Source: Glossina fuscipes (lineage: Eukaryota > Arthropoda > Insecta > Diptera > Glossinidae). Taken from it: DNA of 64,000 nucleotides. The translations under genes and the position numbers were made by a program. The notes under the pieces are model-generated. The model searched no databases, was not told the origin of the DNA, and saw only the letters and a program-made list of their open reading frames with translations. The stretch is taken from contig NW_023998426.1 of assembly GCF_014805625.2 (NCBI RefSeq), forward strand, positions 2,335,839 through 2,399,838, given 5' to 3'. Positions 11,801-25,000 of the stretch are shown here, in pieces (within the stretch, counting starts at the first letter, position 1; every line of letters starts with the position of its first letter).

Positions 11801-14800
11801 ATATGTGAGCCCTGACTGCTTGAGTACGGCCCTTCGGGGAGTATTCGTGGTGGTTGTGGTTTTCACTTTTCCATGCCAAAGTGGAATAAATCGAGATGAG
11901 GATAGGCCTTAACACTGACCAGAGCGGATTTATTGAGCCATACACAATAAACAATCTGGACTCCGGTGTTGTTTAGACCCCTAGTTTATAGGGATTGTCT
12001 AAGTCGCTGGAGGGCGTGGGTTACGGTTAAATAACCTGTGTTAAGCCATCATGGGCCACCGTGGGGTTAAGCCATCATGGCAGGTAGCCAACGCTAAACC
12101 CATGTCACTATCTGTACACACATACAACAGGTTTGAAAACTCATGAGTTTCGACTGAGAGGTTAATAGCTCCCCTTGTTGTCCTAAATGCAGTTCTGTTG
12201 TCTTGTCTTGAAATATTTACTTTACATTCCGGGTAAGCCCACATACAACAGGCTTGAAGATTTATGTGGTTCTATATCTCCTCTTGTTCTTATAATTGTT
12301 GTCATGTTTTGAAATGTTTAGGTCGAATGCATTCCCGGCGTACACATACGCCACAGATTTGAAAACTCATAAGGTTCGATCACCTCCCTTTGTTCTTATA
12401 AAATCTTTGTTTTTATTATGTAATTGAATTCGCCAAGTTATCAAGCGTCGCCGTAAAGTTCGAATGGGGAACAAAGCGAAATGTCCTTGTACACATCGTG
12501 TCCGTTAAGAAGCGTGTGTATACGTGAGCTTGGAATGAATGCATGGTTCAATTGATTCTATTGCTTATGATTATAAAATTTATTGCCGGATTTTCAGTAT
12601 GCTTCAGAAAACCAATCAATTGGACCATTTAAAGCTAAGAAAACTCAAGAAAATATTATCTCTTGTTTTGTCTTTTTTTTTTCTTTTTTTTTACCGAATG
12701 CTTTCATTTTTTAAAATTCTTTTCATTTTCAAATTATGCCAATTATTTAATGAGATCTCAATAATTTCTTATATTTGTCTTTATAGATAAAGATCAAAAA
12801 ATATTGTTACCGCCATGTTTCTGCTTGTGTATGGTTTGATAGAGACGTTTGTACCATTCGTGTTGATGCGGTTCCTTCACTTCCTGTGTGAATAATAAAT
12901 TCATTCATTTAATTTCTTTTTTTCTTTTTGTTCTTTTTTTGTTTTTTTTTGTTTTTTTTGTTTTTTCGTCTAACAAATTCAAAGCGAAATATATTAGAGA
13001 ACTGACACGATCTAAAATGCATGCATAGCAGAATTGATAAAAATTAATTACCGATCTTAAGACGATTGGCATACCGTCATTGGTTACAGGACCAATGCCA
13101 TCACATAAACGGCGGCCTAACTGTGCCATTTTCTTTGGGCATTCATTTATCGATTCCGGTTCGCTCATATATACGTGTTTAACATTATAAACTGGAAATT
13201 GTTTCATTTCATTAATTCTGAGGAAATCATTAGAGAGCTTGAATCTGTGTCGATATATTAATTAGTATGCAGGTGTAAGTAAGTATAGTAAATGGATATA
13301 CAATATGATGATAAATTTTGTACCATAGAATCATGTGTAATCGAAATTTAAATGAGATAGTGTTAACAAAAATTTTTTTTTTTTTTTTTGCTAAATCCTT
13401 TTATGAGAGCAATCGCTGTTAGAGGTTTTTCGTTATTGTATTGTAATTGAACTCAATGATTACCATTCCCATTTACTACTTACGAACGTCGTTGGGTTTG
13501 TAAATTGTTCTATGATTATTATCTAAACTTTTGTTTACATCGGACGCTGATGAGGATTTTTCAAAGGCTAAGTGAATGGAAGAATTGAAAACATGCATAT
13601 CATTAGCCAATGTATTCATAAAGAATAATCGGCAGTTTAGTAAATAGAAGAAGTATAGCATTTACTTTTTATTTTCTCCAAAACGCTACCCTTGGTAATA
13701 TCTGATGACAAAATCTCCTTTACCTCAACTTGAGACTCGGAAAAATTTCGAGTTTCTTTGGCTGTGCTTGCTGATATATTTATATTTTCGCTGTTGGCGG
13801 AGTCTTCTATGTTCTCCCTCCTATTCCACGGCGGCTGAGTTACTTCCGTACCATTTTCAACCGTAAACTTACGGGATGGTCGAGGAGATTCAAATTGTAT
13901 CGGTCGAAATTCTTTGCGTGTTACTTGCGGCGAAGATTTGGGTGTCCAAACTGGGTGTGAGGGCGGTGGCGGAGGTGTTGGCGGTTCCGATCTGATTTCA
14001 CTTAAATTCGAAAAAGAGGATGAAGGCGTTTCATTTTTGGGTGACCATATGCCTACGGAAATGAATTATGGAAGACTTTACAAAACTTTTCGAATTTTTC
14101 TCGTAAAACATAATTCGAATTGAAAATCAGTGCATCTGGAATTAATTTTATATCGCAATCGTTTGCTCTAAATCATTTAGGACTTTTAATTTATCAAAGC
14201 CTATTATTTAAAGAAGCGAAGCAGTTCACGCTTTAAAAACGTTTGGAAGTTATATATATGTGTATACGTTTTTATTATTTTATTTACTTAGTAATCATTT
14301 TAAGATCGTCGCGAAGATTCCGAAAAGTGGTAAGTTTCAATTGCTTTATGCGACACATAATGTTTCCTTGTGAAAAAAATACCGAAATGTAAGGACTAAA
14401 GAGCATATTGCAGCTTTAAGCAAGAGGGCTGTCGAAGAGCCTGAATTATCATTCAGCCATCTTTCGAAAGTACTAAGGGAAGAAATTGATTAGTTTCAAC
14501 AGATCAGTTTCTTAGATCGAAACTAACAACAACAATTTTGTATAGGACTACATTTAAATGCTAAGTGTAAGCAAGCAACTTGTAAATTTGGTAGAAGTTT
14601 GAACGAAGGAAGACTTTTACAGGCGCTGATAGTCTTTATATTACTGAGTTGATACATAACAACATAATTATCACGCGTCTCTTTGGCGCGCTATATTTTA
14701 ATAAAATTTTACAATATTCTACAAATTTATGGATCAAAATGTCCTTCTGCTTTTAGGTTATAAAAATGTTTGTCGGTAATCATACTCATATGTGCCATAT

Positions 14801-16077
14801 TTTGCTGCACCATTTTTAGAAAGGATAGAAAGCAGCATAGTTATTTCGCGGTCTCGGCGAACTTTTCAGTGAGGGTACAATCAGCGAAAGTCGATGCAGG
14901 AAATGGTTTCCCCATTTCAAATCTGATGACACCTTGACTACCTTGGAAGATAAGCCAGGGATTCGGCAATCAGGCATTTTTGGCGCTCATGGAAGGGAAC
15001 GAAAGCTTGAAAGCTTGAATGCTGACCGACAACTTCAACGCGGACCATTCAATTATCGTTCGTCGTCTCAAAAAGTTGAGAAACTGGTATGAAAATTGAT
15101 TATGTGAGTCCTTCACGAACACACATCACCCATAGAAGCGCTCGTCGACTATAAAATCGGCCGGTCGTTAAACAGCTAGCAGGGGAACAAAGTTTATGAC
15201 GATTTCGATAACTTAGTGGCGGATGTCTCGATTAATCATTAGAAAATGTTGTTGTTCAATATTTATATTCACTTTTTCATAATAAGTAGTGGTTAAGATT
15301 GCCTGATAATTATGCGCGAACCTATTATTTAGATAAAATAGAGACCAATGGCTTATAAGGTTTCATCTCCACATCCTCTATCTTTTGAATTTCATAGAGC
15401 CATCGAGTCAAATTGCCAAACTCTACACATTATCTTCGACACGTATTTACCATATGTAATAAAACTTTGGAGAATGAGGAGTGTATCCGTTTTATCAAAA
15501 AGTTTGCAAAGCCTAAAAGTAAGCTTCAGAAAACCTACAAAGAATGTATATTCTTGATCAGCATCACGTTCTGAATCGATTTAAGCATGTCCGTCTGTCC
15601 GTCTGCGTTATGTCTGCTACGAATATGCACCTTCAAGCTTCAAATGCATGTCTGTCTGTTCGTCTGTTCATCTGTTCCTGTGTCCTTCTGCCCCAGTGTG
15701 TAGTAGCTGTGATAAACATTCTCTCGTTCGCCTACAAATTCCTTCCTGAGTAGGTTCGGCTCATCTGTCTATCTGTCCGTCTGCGAAACTGTGCCGTATC
15801 TGTGGTAAACTTTCTTCCTTTCGCCTAAGAATTCAGAAGTTATCTACATTTTTTTTGTCTTTCTTAGGATAATGGTGATGGATGCAACAGCCTCGGACAC
15901 GATCGAATATAATTTTCTTACTTGTTTTCCTATATTAGGTTTTTTTAATATATTTTAAGATTATCCTTAAGGTAATGCCGGAAACTGTTCTTTAAATTTG
16001 AGAGCTGGTAACTCTTGAAATTTTTCACAAACATTTCACATTTGATCACGATTTACACTTTTGGCAGTGATTCAAAA

Positions 16078-16109
<32 letters not shown>

Positions 16110-16735
16110 GAAAAACGCAAGAAAAGCGAATTTGAGACGATGAGTCATTTTGCTTTCGTAAACATATGCATGCATGCATAATTTTGCATTTGTATTTTCT
16201 GTAAATAATTTTGTTTACTTTTAAGTGTGTTTACTTTGTACATACGCGAGTGCACGCAGCAAACGGAATAAGAACAAACCAAATACTTACGCTAATACAA
16301 ATGTATGTAATGTATGTAAGCTAACTGTATCCTATTTAGTGTTCGATGCAATGTCACTCTCTATTAACATGTGTTCTTCTTTTTATTTTTATTTTTTTTT
16401 TTATTAAAAAGGGTTCACTTAAGAGAAAATTCTAAAGTATTTGTGTACTCTTGTGTTACGCGTATTTTTGTTTTGATTTATTTTAAAAACTTTGAATTTT
16501 TTTGGCAATTGTTTATTACATTTTCTTTTCTTTTCGAGCGCGCTTTGGAGAATTTTTCACCAGTTGCCAATTCCGTGAACGATCATCAGACAACTGACAT
16601 TCTCGCTGCTTGTAAAACATAATTCAGTGTTCAAATCATCTCCATTGTCGCATCAATCAAATTCCGCACCCATTATGTTTTTCATATATGCGGGATTGTA
16701 TTTAAAAGCAAATTGGCTTTAATTAACTTAAAAAA

Positions 16736-16778
<43 letters not shown>

Positions 16779-17817
16779 CGTACATACGTGCGGACATCAA
16801 TAGGCATATATGCATGTATACACGCATACGCTCTCATATATATATATATATATATATACATATATGTATATTATAAACGTTTTCGATTATCCAAAAACGA
16901 ACCCAAATCCACATAAACAGCAAAAATAATGGTTGGTCTTCTCGCTTGAATTTGATATCAAACGAAGTGCGACACAATCGATTCGATTCGATTCGACGTT
17001 TGCGTAAAGGTAAGCACAAGCACTTATATGCATACGTATTACGTACGTGTGATTTTGTAGTTTGAAACGGTTTCCGGTCTATGTTGTTATTTTAATAGCA
17101 AATAAATAAATAAAAGGAACATCACGCTCAAAATAAGTCAGTTGTAAAGTTTCGCTCTAAAATTTTCTCATTTTCAATTCTTAGTTTTGTGTGTTCTATC
17201 GGCTTTTATAATTAATATGATTAAAATAAGGTGCGGCAAAGGTGCGTCCTCAGACATAGAATAGAAAGCTATTTCACTCCAGCAATAGTAGTAGGGTGGT
17301 AATAGTAATCGTGGCAGTAGTAGTAGTAGTAGTAGTAGTAGTCGTAGTAGTAGGTTACAAAGTGACTTAAAATGCAACTTTTTTTCTTTATATTATTATG
17401 GTTGTTGCTCTTTTCAAAAGAATTATTTTAAACGGTCGATTGATTTGAATTTGGGCGCAATATTCGCTACCTACTTAGGCATTCGTTAAGAAACACAATA
17501 AGATATCTCGTTATTCGTTAAAGAGGAAGAAGACGAATAATGCATTCGTTCACCAATGCATCTGAAGTGACAATAAGTTCACTGGAAAGCACTAAATTTG
17601 ACCATTTTTTTTTTGTTTAAAAAAAAAAGAAGAAAATTTACCTGTTCCACACAGAGCTTTGGCCTTGAACTTTGGTGAGAGTGTATACGAAGTTCGCACA
17701 TCTTCTGTAAAATTCGTAGAACTCTTTTTAACACAAATTCATTAACAATTTCTGAATAATTTCTATTAATTATTACATCACACACAGTTTATAAAACTAA
17801 AAAAACAAACGAATAAC

Positions 17818-17865
<48 letters not shown>

Positions 17866-18659
17866 ATTTATGTCAATTAATTTATAGTCGAACTAACCCT
17901 GTCCCATATTTAATGTTTGACACGACTATAAAAGAAAAAATGAAAGCAAGAAAATAAGAAAAATAGTCCGTATGCTTTTTTCTTGACCGATGTTTAACTT
18001 ATGGCAGCCTTTCTGATTTTACAACATAGAAAACGGTTTAGATGTTTGCTTTTTTATTTATTTTCTTTCTTTTTTTTCATTTTCAATTTCTATTGCACAC
18101 ATACACGGAGCCAAAGTCGAGTAAAAGTTTCTCGCAAGATCGAAACTACTAAGAGAACGTGAACGAAGAACTGAGTAGTAGTGATGGTAGTAGTAGTAGT
18201 AGTAGTACCACTGCTACTATATAAACAACAAATTTAGTATTATTATTGATAATAATAACTGCATATGTGGTCGTATACCTATCTCTGTATATTTGCCTGT
18301 AATTTGCGCTTGTAGGTGGCGATAAATGTATTAATATATTAATAAATAAATAAATATATATATATATATATACATATATATATGTATGTATGCATGTCTC
18401 TTTGCCCTAGCTATAGGTTTAGAGGTTTACATATACCTACATACATACCTATATGCACACATAATTATATCTATTTCCATAGCAGCTCTCTCATAAAAGG
18501 TAAAAATTTTATTATGCTTGAAGGAAATGTAAAGATGGACATGTGTCGCAGTGTCGTAAGTTTATATATGTATATATATATATATATATAAATATATACA
18601 AATATAAATATATGTATATATATATATATTTTATATATTATATGTTATATACAATATAA

Positions 18660-18694
<35 letters not shown>

Positions 18695-21600
18695 ATATAT
18701 GTATATATTTATATATTTATATAAGCAATCTATGAATTTGTTTTTTTTTTTATATGTTCTCTTTATAACCCACCATCTTTGAATAAAAATCCTTTAGCCA
18801 ACTTTAAATCCTTATCAATTTCGTTAAGCAAATCGCTTTCAGAGCAGCTAAGTCGTTTACAATTGTGCGTATTCGTTAGTTCGGCATGCTTTTGCTTTGA
18901 GGATGTCTTCCTTCTTGTTGTTAGATTCGGTTTGAGTTGATTTCCACCGTCTTTTTGATCTAAACAAAAGTCGAAAGTACGGTCGATAACTTGATATATT
19001 TATTCTAAATATGCTTAAGTAAGGGTACACATACACTATCACATACACGTAAATCACAAATTTGTAATTGTTATGCACATATTTCCAATTGATCGTTTTG
19101 TTGTTGTTATTAAGGTGAATGCTATACGGGAACCCGCAAAACATTCGTTTCGTTTTGATATCAATTTCAAATGATCATTTCTTTAAAGATTATTATGTTA
19201 CCCGATAGTCTAAATTGCCAGAATTTATTTCTATAGTCTAAATAAGTCATAATAATAATAATAATAATACTTTGAAAGTATTATGTTCACACGGTTGCAA
19301 GATTTGGCATTAGAAGGGCATATTTTGAAAAGAATCTCATCTAAACAAAATGAAAAAGTTTTAGTTCGAACTGTACTCGAACTTCTTGGAGAAAGTTTCT
19401 TACGAACAATTAATTAGGAGATGACCTCTATTCGTGTAACACGATGGCGATTGCAAAGAAGTTAGGGTTTTTTAAAGCTTGCAAGTCGGCGTATAAATGT
19501 CAGAATATATTGGAGGTATAAAATACGTCTCCTTTCCGCAACGATTAATTTTTGCCATAGAAAAAAAAAAAACCAAATTTTCTCTAAGAAGCATGAAAAT
19601 GAGCAAACTCGATTCGTAGACCAATGAAAAATTTAAAAAAAATGGTAGAAATTTTACTTTCAAGATTTAAGTTGCGGGTACTCAAATATCTCTATGCGCA
19701 AGGAATCTTCGGTCTTCCCCGTTTACGGCATCATCATAATTGCAGTGTTCATTTCAACTTAATCAGCCAATAGAGGTATTATTCCGCGAACTGCTGAAAT
19801 GGGGCATTCACGTTAGCTTCAGGTCGGAAAAGCCAATCGAAGTCGTAGCAAAGTCGTAGCGGTTACATTAAGAGCATTTCCGAAAGAGTATGACTCAGTT
19901 ATAACGCTCGCCTAATGTTGTGGTTTGAAGCGGATGCTCGACAGCTTTCTCTTAGGGCTCTCAACTATGAATATTATTTTGTTTATTCCCGTACATAAGT
20001 AAAGGAGAATAGTCCTCATGACTACGCATAATGTTGTTTAAAATTGTTTTAGTGGATTTTTACAGTGCATTCCACGTTTATTTTGTTATATTGATCAAGT
20101 GCTTCTTAAAATCACGTCACTTTATTTGCCTTGCTTTGTTATAGTACAATGTGTACTTATACTCCGTAGTTGATTTCTCTAATTTCAATACAATATATGC
20201 GCCAATATTAATCGATCCATATTTAACAAATAGTTTCCTTTTGTCAAATATCGTGCAGCCTCATAATGAAAGAGCGAGTAAAACCCCATACATTACCACT
20301 AAAACAACTCTAACTTCTAAGCTAATTGTCAGAATCGAGACAAGTATCGCTTGAAGATTGACTCTACCCTAAAATCCTATCAGAATCGACACAAGAACCG
20401 CTTGAAGATTGACTCTATTCTAAAATCCTATCAGTCTAATGACAGTGATGCCATATATGTGTTAGACTGTAGACTTATGCAGTATGTAAACGTAATTTTT
20501 ATTTCTTACATTCACTTTAGAAATCAATTGAAAATATGAATTGAATATGAACGGAAGGGAACGACATTTGTTACCTTGGGAATCATATATCATATACGTA
20601 CAGAAACTTCTTCGCCCTGAAGTTTTTGAACTTATTTACGACTATTATACATGATTTGATTAACGTTTGACAATACACCGCCAATAAATGCATTCAGAAT
20701 TCATTTCAAATAAAAATTTCGTATCATATCGCAATCATTGCAATTTCCGCATCAGATTAATCTAACAATTTAATATTAAACACGTATCGGATATTTTATA
20801 AACTGTGCAGAGGCAATGTAGCGTATCCATTTGTCTATTGAAATTTCACTCACAAATTGCTCTCAAATTTTTTGACTTTACTGAGGGTAGATTAGATTTG
20901 AAAATGCAAGAAAGTCGGACTCAAAACAAACGCTTGAATCGCTTTCTGAATGGATTTAAGCTTGTCTGTCTGGCTGTCCGTCCGGAAATTTTTTGGCTAT
21001 TTTAATGAAATATATTTCACTGCTATAGAACCCACCTTTTTACACTATACTTTTTTCACTGCTATAGTACAAACATGAATGCTGTTCCAAACGGTCAAGG
21101 TCGGAGCGCTCATAGACAACTGTAGGATGGTGTAGGGTACTTAATGGTGGGCCGCGTTTCGCAATGTCGTTTTTACTTATTTCTATTTCAATTTTCGCCT
21201 TTTGGTCCGTCCGTCCGTCCATAAATTTTCTCTCTCAGTGCCAATATTTCTTTTCCTCCGTTCGTTTGCATTGCCGTGAATAGGCCACTTTATATATCTG
21301 CTGTCTCCTCGACTACTTGTTCATAGGTCGACTTATCAAACCGCTGTCAGTCCGTTTATCCATTGCAAAATTTTTGTAAAAAACTATAAAAAACTACGCG
21401 TACGTTTTTAATGGGATCTCGTAGACCTTATTGGCCTTATAAATTATAAAATCAGCTTCAATGAATCAAATGAATAAATGCTTTCGCAAAATGAAAAAAA
21501 GAATCGAATTGAACTTTAAAATTTATCCAATTGGATTACATTTCAATAAAAACAAAACAGCTTAGAGTGCAGGATATTGAATGCAACTTTTTTACAGGTT

Positions 21601-22044
21601 TTTAAACTTCAATTTTCGTCCTACATACCGTAATGAAATTAACACAAGGTTTGTTGAACAAACGATAAAACAAACAAAGTGTATATTCCGGCCAGTTGCT
21701 GAAAACATTCAAGTACAGTTTTTGTTCTATATTTTATTACGTTTTTACATTAATTTCGAGTACAAGAGTATATCGAGTGTTTTCGTTAATAACACATGCA
21801 AAGTCAAGCTAATCATGCAATCAATACATTCTATAAATATTTTATTCGGTATTACAATTAATTTTATAAATTGAAAAAAAAAAAAAAACCAAAACAAAAA
21901 TTTGTTTCTATTAATATTAATTAATTTTATAATTCAATCATTTTATTTATGTTATTGTTATACATATCAAAATATTTATTTCATTATTTATTTGTTTCGT
22001 TCGGATAATTAATTTTAGTGGGTGTTATGGCTACTGCAACATAT

Positions 22045-22078
<34 letters not shown>

Positions 22079-25000
22079 TACATATATATAAGTATAGTAT
22101 AGCATGATTCGTTTATTCGTGTGTTGCTTGCAAGCTTAGTTCAAATGTTGTTTGTAGTGGCATGGAAATGTTGCCAATAGTTGTTAAACTGTTCAAGGAT
22201 TCTATCACGAAATGACGACTGAGGGAACAATTCATCAATTGATGGTGGAAACGGTTTTGAACATAAATACTCTGCAGTGTTGGGTGACAAGGTATCGAAG
22301 CCTGTTGCACTTGCCTGCGCAGCATCTTTTATATTTGACACGGCATCAGGGATCTCTAAGCACAAAAATCACAAATCACAAATATTAGGAGGAACCAAGA
22401 GAATAACGAAAAAAAACAATGAAAGTATAAGTGTACATATATAAGTGTGTGTATGTGAACGCTGCTGTTGCTCATCTTTGCCTATGCGATTTTATCAATA
22501 TGAATATATGCAAATATAACCTAAGGACCGAATCAGAAAGGAACAAAAGCGAGCATTCAAAATCTGTCTATCACAGATAAATTAAACGAATCGTATGATT
22601 ATTATTACAATTTTGCCGAAGATGCTCGCGTCTCGTAAGACTAACCCTAAATTTTCATTAGTCGATAATCGACTTTACTGGCAATGTTAGATGAAGTGAA
22701 TGACAGGGAAATTGAAGCATTTAAGGGATGTTTTGGTTTGGTTTGGTTGGGTTTGGTTTGGTTTGTCTCACTCACCCTGTCCATTATCCCGGCTTGATCG
22801 TGACACTTTAACAGTTTTCGTCATCCATGATTTTTTAAGCGCTTTGCTAATCGAATTTTCAGTAATTTCGGAACTTTGTTCCTCTTCTTCGAAGTGCTCC
22901 TTTTGATCATTTCCATCCAATTGATCTTGTTGCGCCGTTGAAAATTTAGCAAATTCGCGCAAATGCTTTGGCAACTGACTTGGCTTCGCTTCGGCTTTAC
23001 CCTCAATAAATTTCACGGATGATACATCCTCAGCCTCGCTAGTTTGACTCTGATTGATAGGTTGCGATTCCGCTCCCGATTCCCAATCGCTGTCAGCAGG
23101 TATAGCCAATTTGGAACGTCTCTCCTTTACACGTTTCAAAAACTCGGACCCCACGTCCGTCGCCTGACCGGTGCTGGTTAAAGTTGAAGTTGATTTGTTG
23201 AAAGTCTCGCTATTGTCACTAATTTTGGATATTTTAACAACTTTCTGAAGACGGCGCTTTTCTCGCTCGGCTACTTTGCTTAACCATTCTTCGGCCATTT
23301 GCTGGCGGAACACTTCGTTCTCCGTAAGAGTAGGTAGCCTTTGCATAGACCTATAAGTTTCGTGCATAGTATTGAACGCTGACGAATGACTTGAAGATTC
23401 GCCGGTTTGTATTTCTTCGAGAAGACGACGCCGCTCATTCTGTAATTGTTCAAACTCTGCTCGTAATGCGTTTTCTTTATCGCTTAAGTGCTTAAGTTTT
23501 TGGTCATGGAAGCTTTTCGGTAGAGAGTCACGTCTTTGCGAAACATCTGGCTGATTTCCGCTCACCTGAGTTGGGGCTGGGGAAACACCTCTTCTTGTCG
23601 TTGTACTAATATAAGTGGGATGTGGATCCCTTTCGATCATCGAATAACAGCTGGCATGGTGTGAAGGCCGCTCTCTTTCCGTAAACATAGGAGCACTAAA
23701 CCGTTTGGAAGTATGATGGCTGGTAGACGCATTACTCTCGAGAGACGAATCATTCGGTGCGTCATTTAAACGTGGAGCTCTTATCACCCTTGGGCTCTGT
23801 CGTTGGTAACAGATTTCAACTTCACGGGCAAATGGTCTAGTAATATTTTCCGACAATCCGAAATCTTGTCTTTGTTTAGTCCAATTATTGACATTAGAAT
23901 CCACTTGATTCATATGATTAGCGTAGGGCTTATGCACTCTTTTATGTTGTTCTTCACCCAAATTAAACATTGATTCGGACCGAAGCAACTGACGATCATT
24001 TTGGGTATTTTCAATTTTTATGGGAATTTGATAAACTCTACCATTCTCGCGATTATTTTCCTCCTTTGCATCAATGAAAGAAGAATCATTTTGGATATCA
24101 TCAGTTTCGATGCGAATCGGCACATTATGGACCTGGCCGTTTTGCAATTTCTCAGCGAATTTTAGTTGACGCGATTTTATTGATTTCTCGATTTCTTTTT
24201 CTAATTCTTTCATATGCTCATGACGTCTTCGCTTAAATTCCTCAAAGTGTTGCTTCTGTTTCATTTGAAGCGTACTCAAATCGAACATGGAAGATGAGAG
24301 TTCACGTTGCCGCTTTTGCCAACTATTCGTTTCCAGTTCGTTATGCAACCTTTTCGATAATTCATCAAACTCTTTAAGTAATTTTTCATGGTCAGAAGTA
24401 AATGAGGACGATGAAGATAATGAAGGCTGTGACGTCACTTGATCTTTAATCACATTTGTAGTTGCGCTCGTTTTCGTATTCAATCGATCGAGCAGATCTG
24501 ACGTTTTGGCATTTTGCCGGAATTCTTTGCATAAATTTTGTGCTTCATTCTCTACGTTTGTCTTACGATGCTCTTGATGCTCTGTTGCCGCGTCACTCTT
24601 CATATTTTTCTCATAATCCCAATCAAGAGCAATCGAATGCGCCGAATTTTTTGTTTCTTTCGTAATTTCAGAGATATTGTTTAATTTTATATCTGACATA
24701 ATTTCTATGCCGTAAGGTGGTATGGGTTCTTTCAATTTGTTTGTTGCATCCGTTGTTTGTGTTTTTGTTTTGTTTTGCTCACTTTTCGAAAAATTACTTT
24801 CATTCGATTCTCTTTTATTGTTGCTGCTATTGCTTTTACTATTATTATTACTATCTGTTTCGATACGTTTGTCATATTTAGATTCGGACGTATCGCATAC
24901 AATTTTTCCATTTTCGATTCTTTTCTTAGCTTCATACGAACTTGTTTCCATTTTTGAATACGATTTAGATTCAAAATTGAGTGGTAGTGTCTCGGAATAC

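Larger units (their letters stand above)
8610..12810. other. CAP intron, 4.2 kb
   Basis: It holds a (TA)n tract (8767-8800), a copy of repeat family 4 (about 9975-10080) and a composite repeat block (10880-12420) described separately. Nothing coding on the minus strand was found. Confidence 0.5.
14053..17641. other. CAP intron, 3.6 kb
   Basis: It contains the mariner fragment, a family 2 repeat (15541-15840), a 24-base A run (16080-16103), two (TA)n tracts (16738-16776 and 16836-16860) and a (TAG)n tract (17311-17351). Confidence 0.6.
18960..22140. other. CAP long-isoform intron (and sequence downstream of the short isoform)
   Basis: It contains a 51-bp tandem duplication (20331-20432), a degenerate reverse copy of repeat family 1 near 20930-21220, (AAT)n at 19250-19270 and (TA)n near 22044-22090. 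No gene was seen. Confidence 0.5.

Noticed and set aside
16557..16615. Minus-strand exon-like segment with acceptor ACAAGCAG and frame [16 protein letters not shown]
   Set aside because: Its open frame is phase 0, while the surrounding CAP junctions are phase 1; in phase 1 it has a stop.
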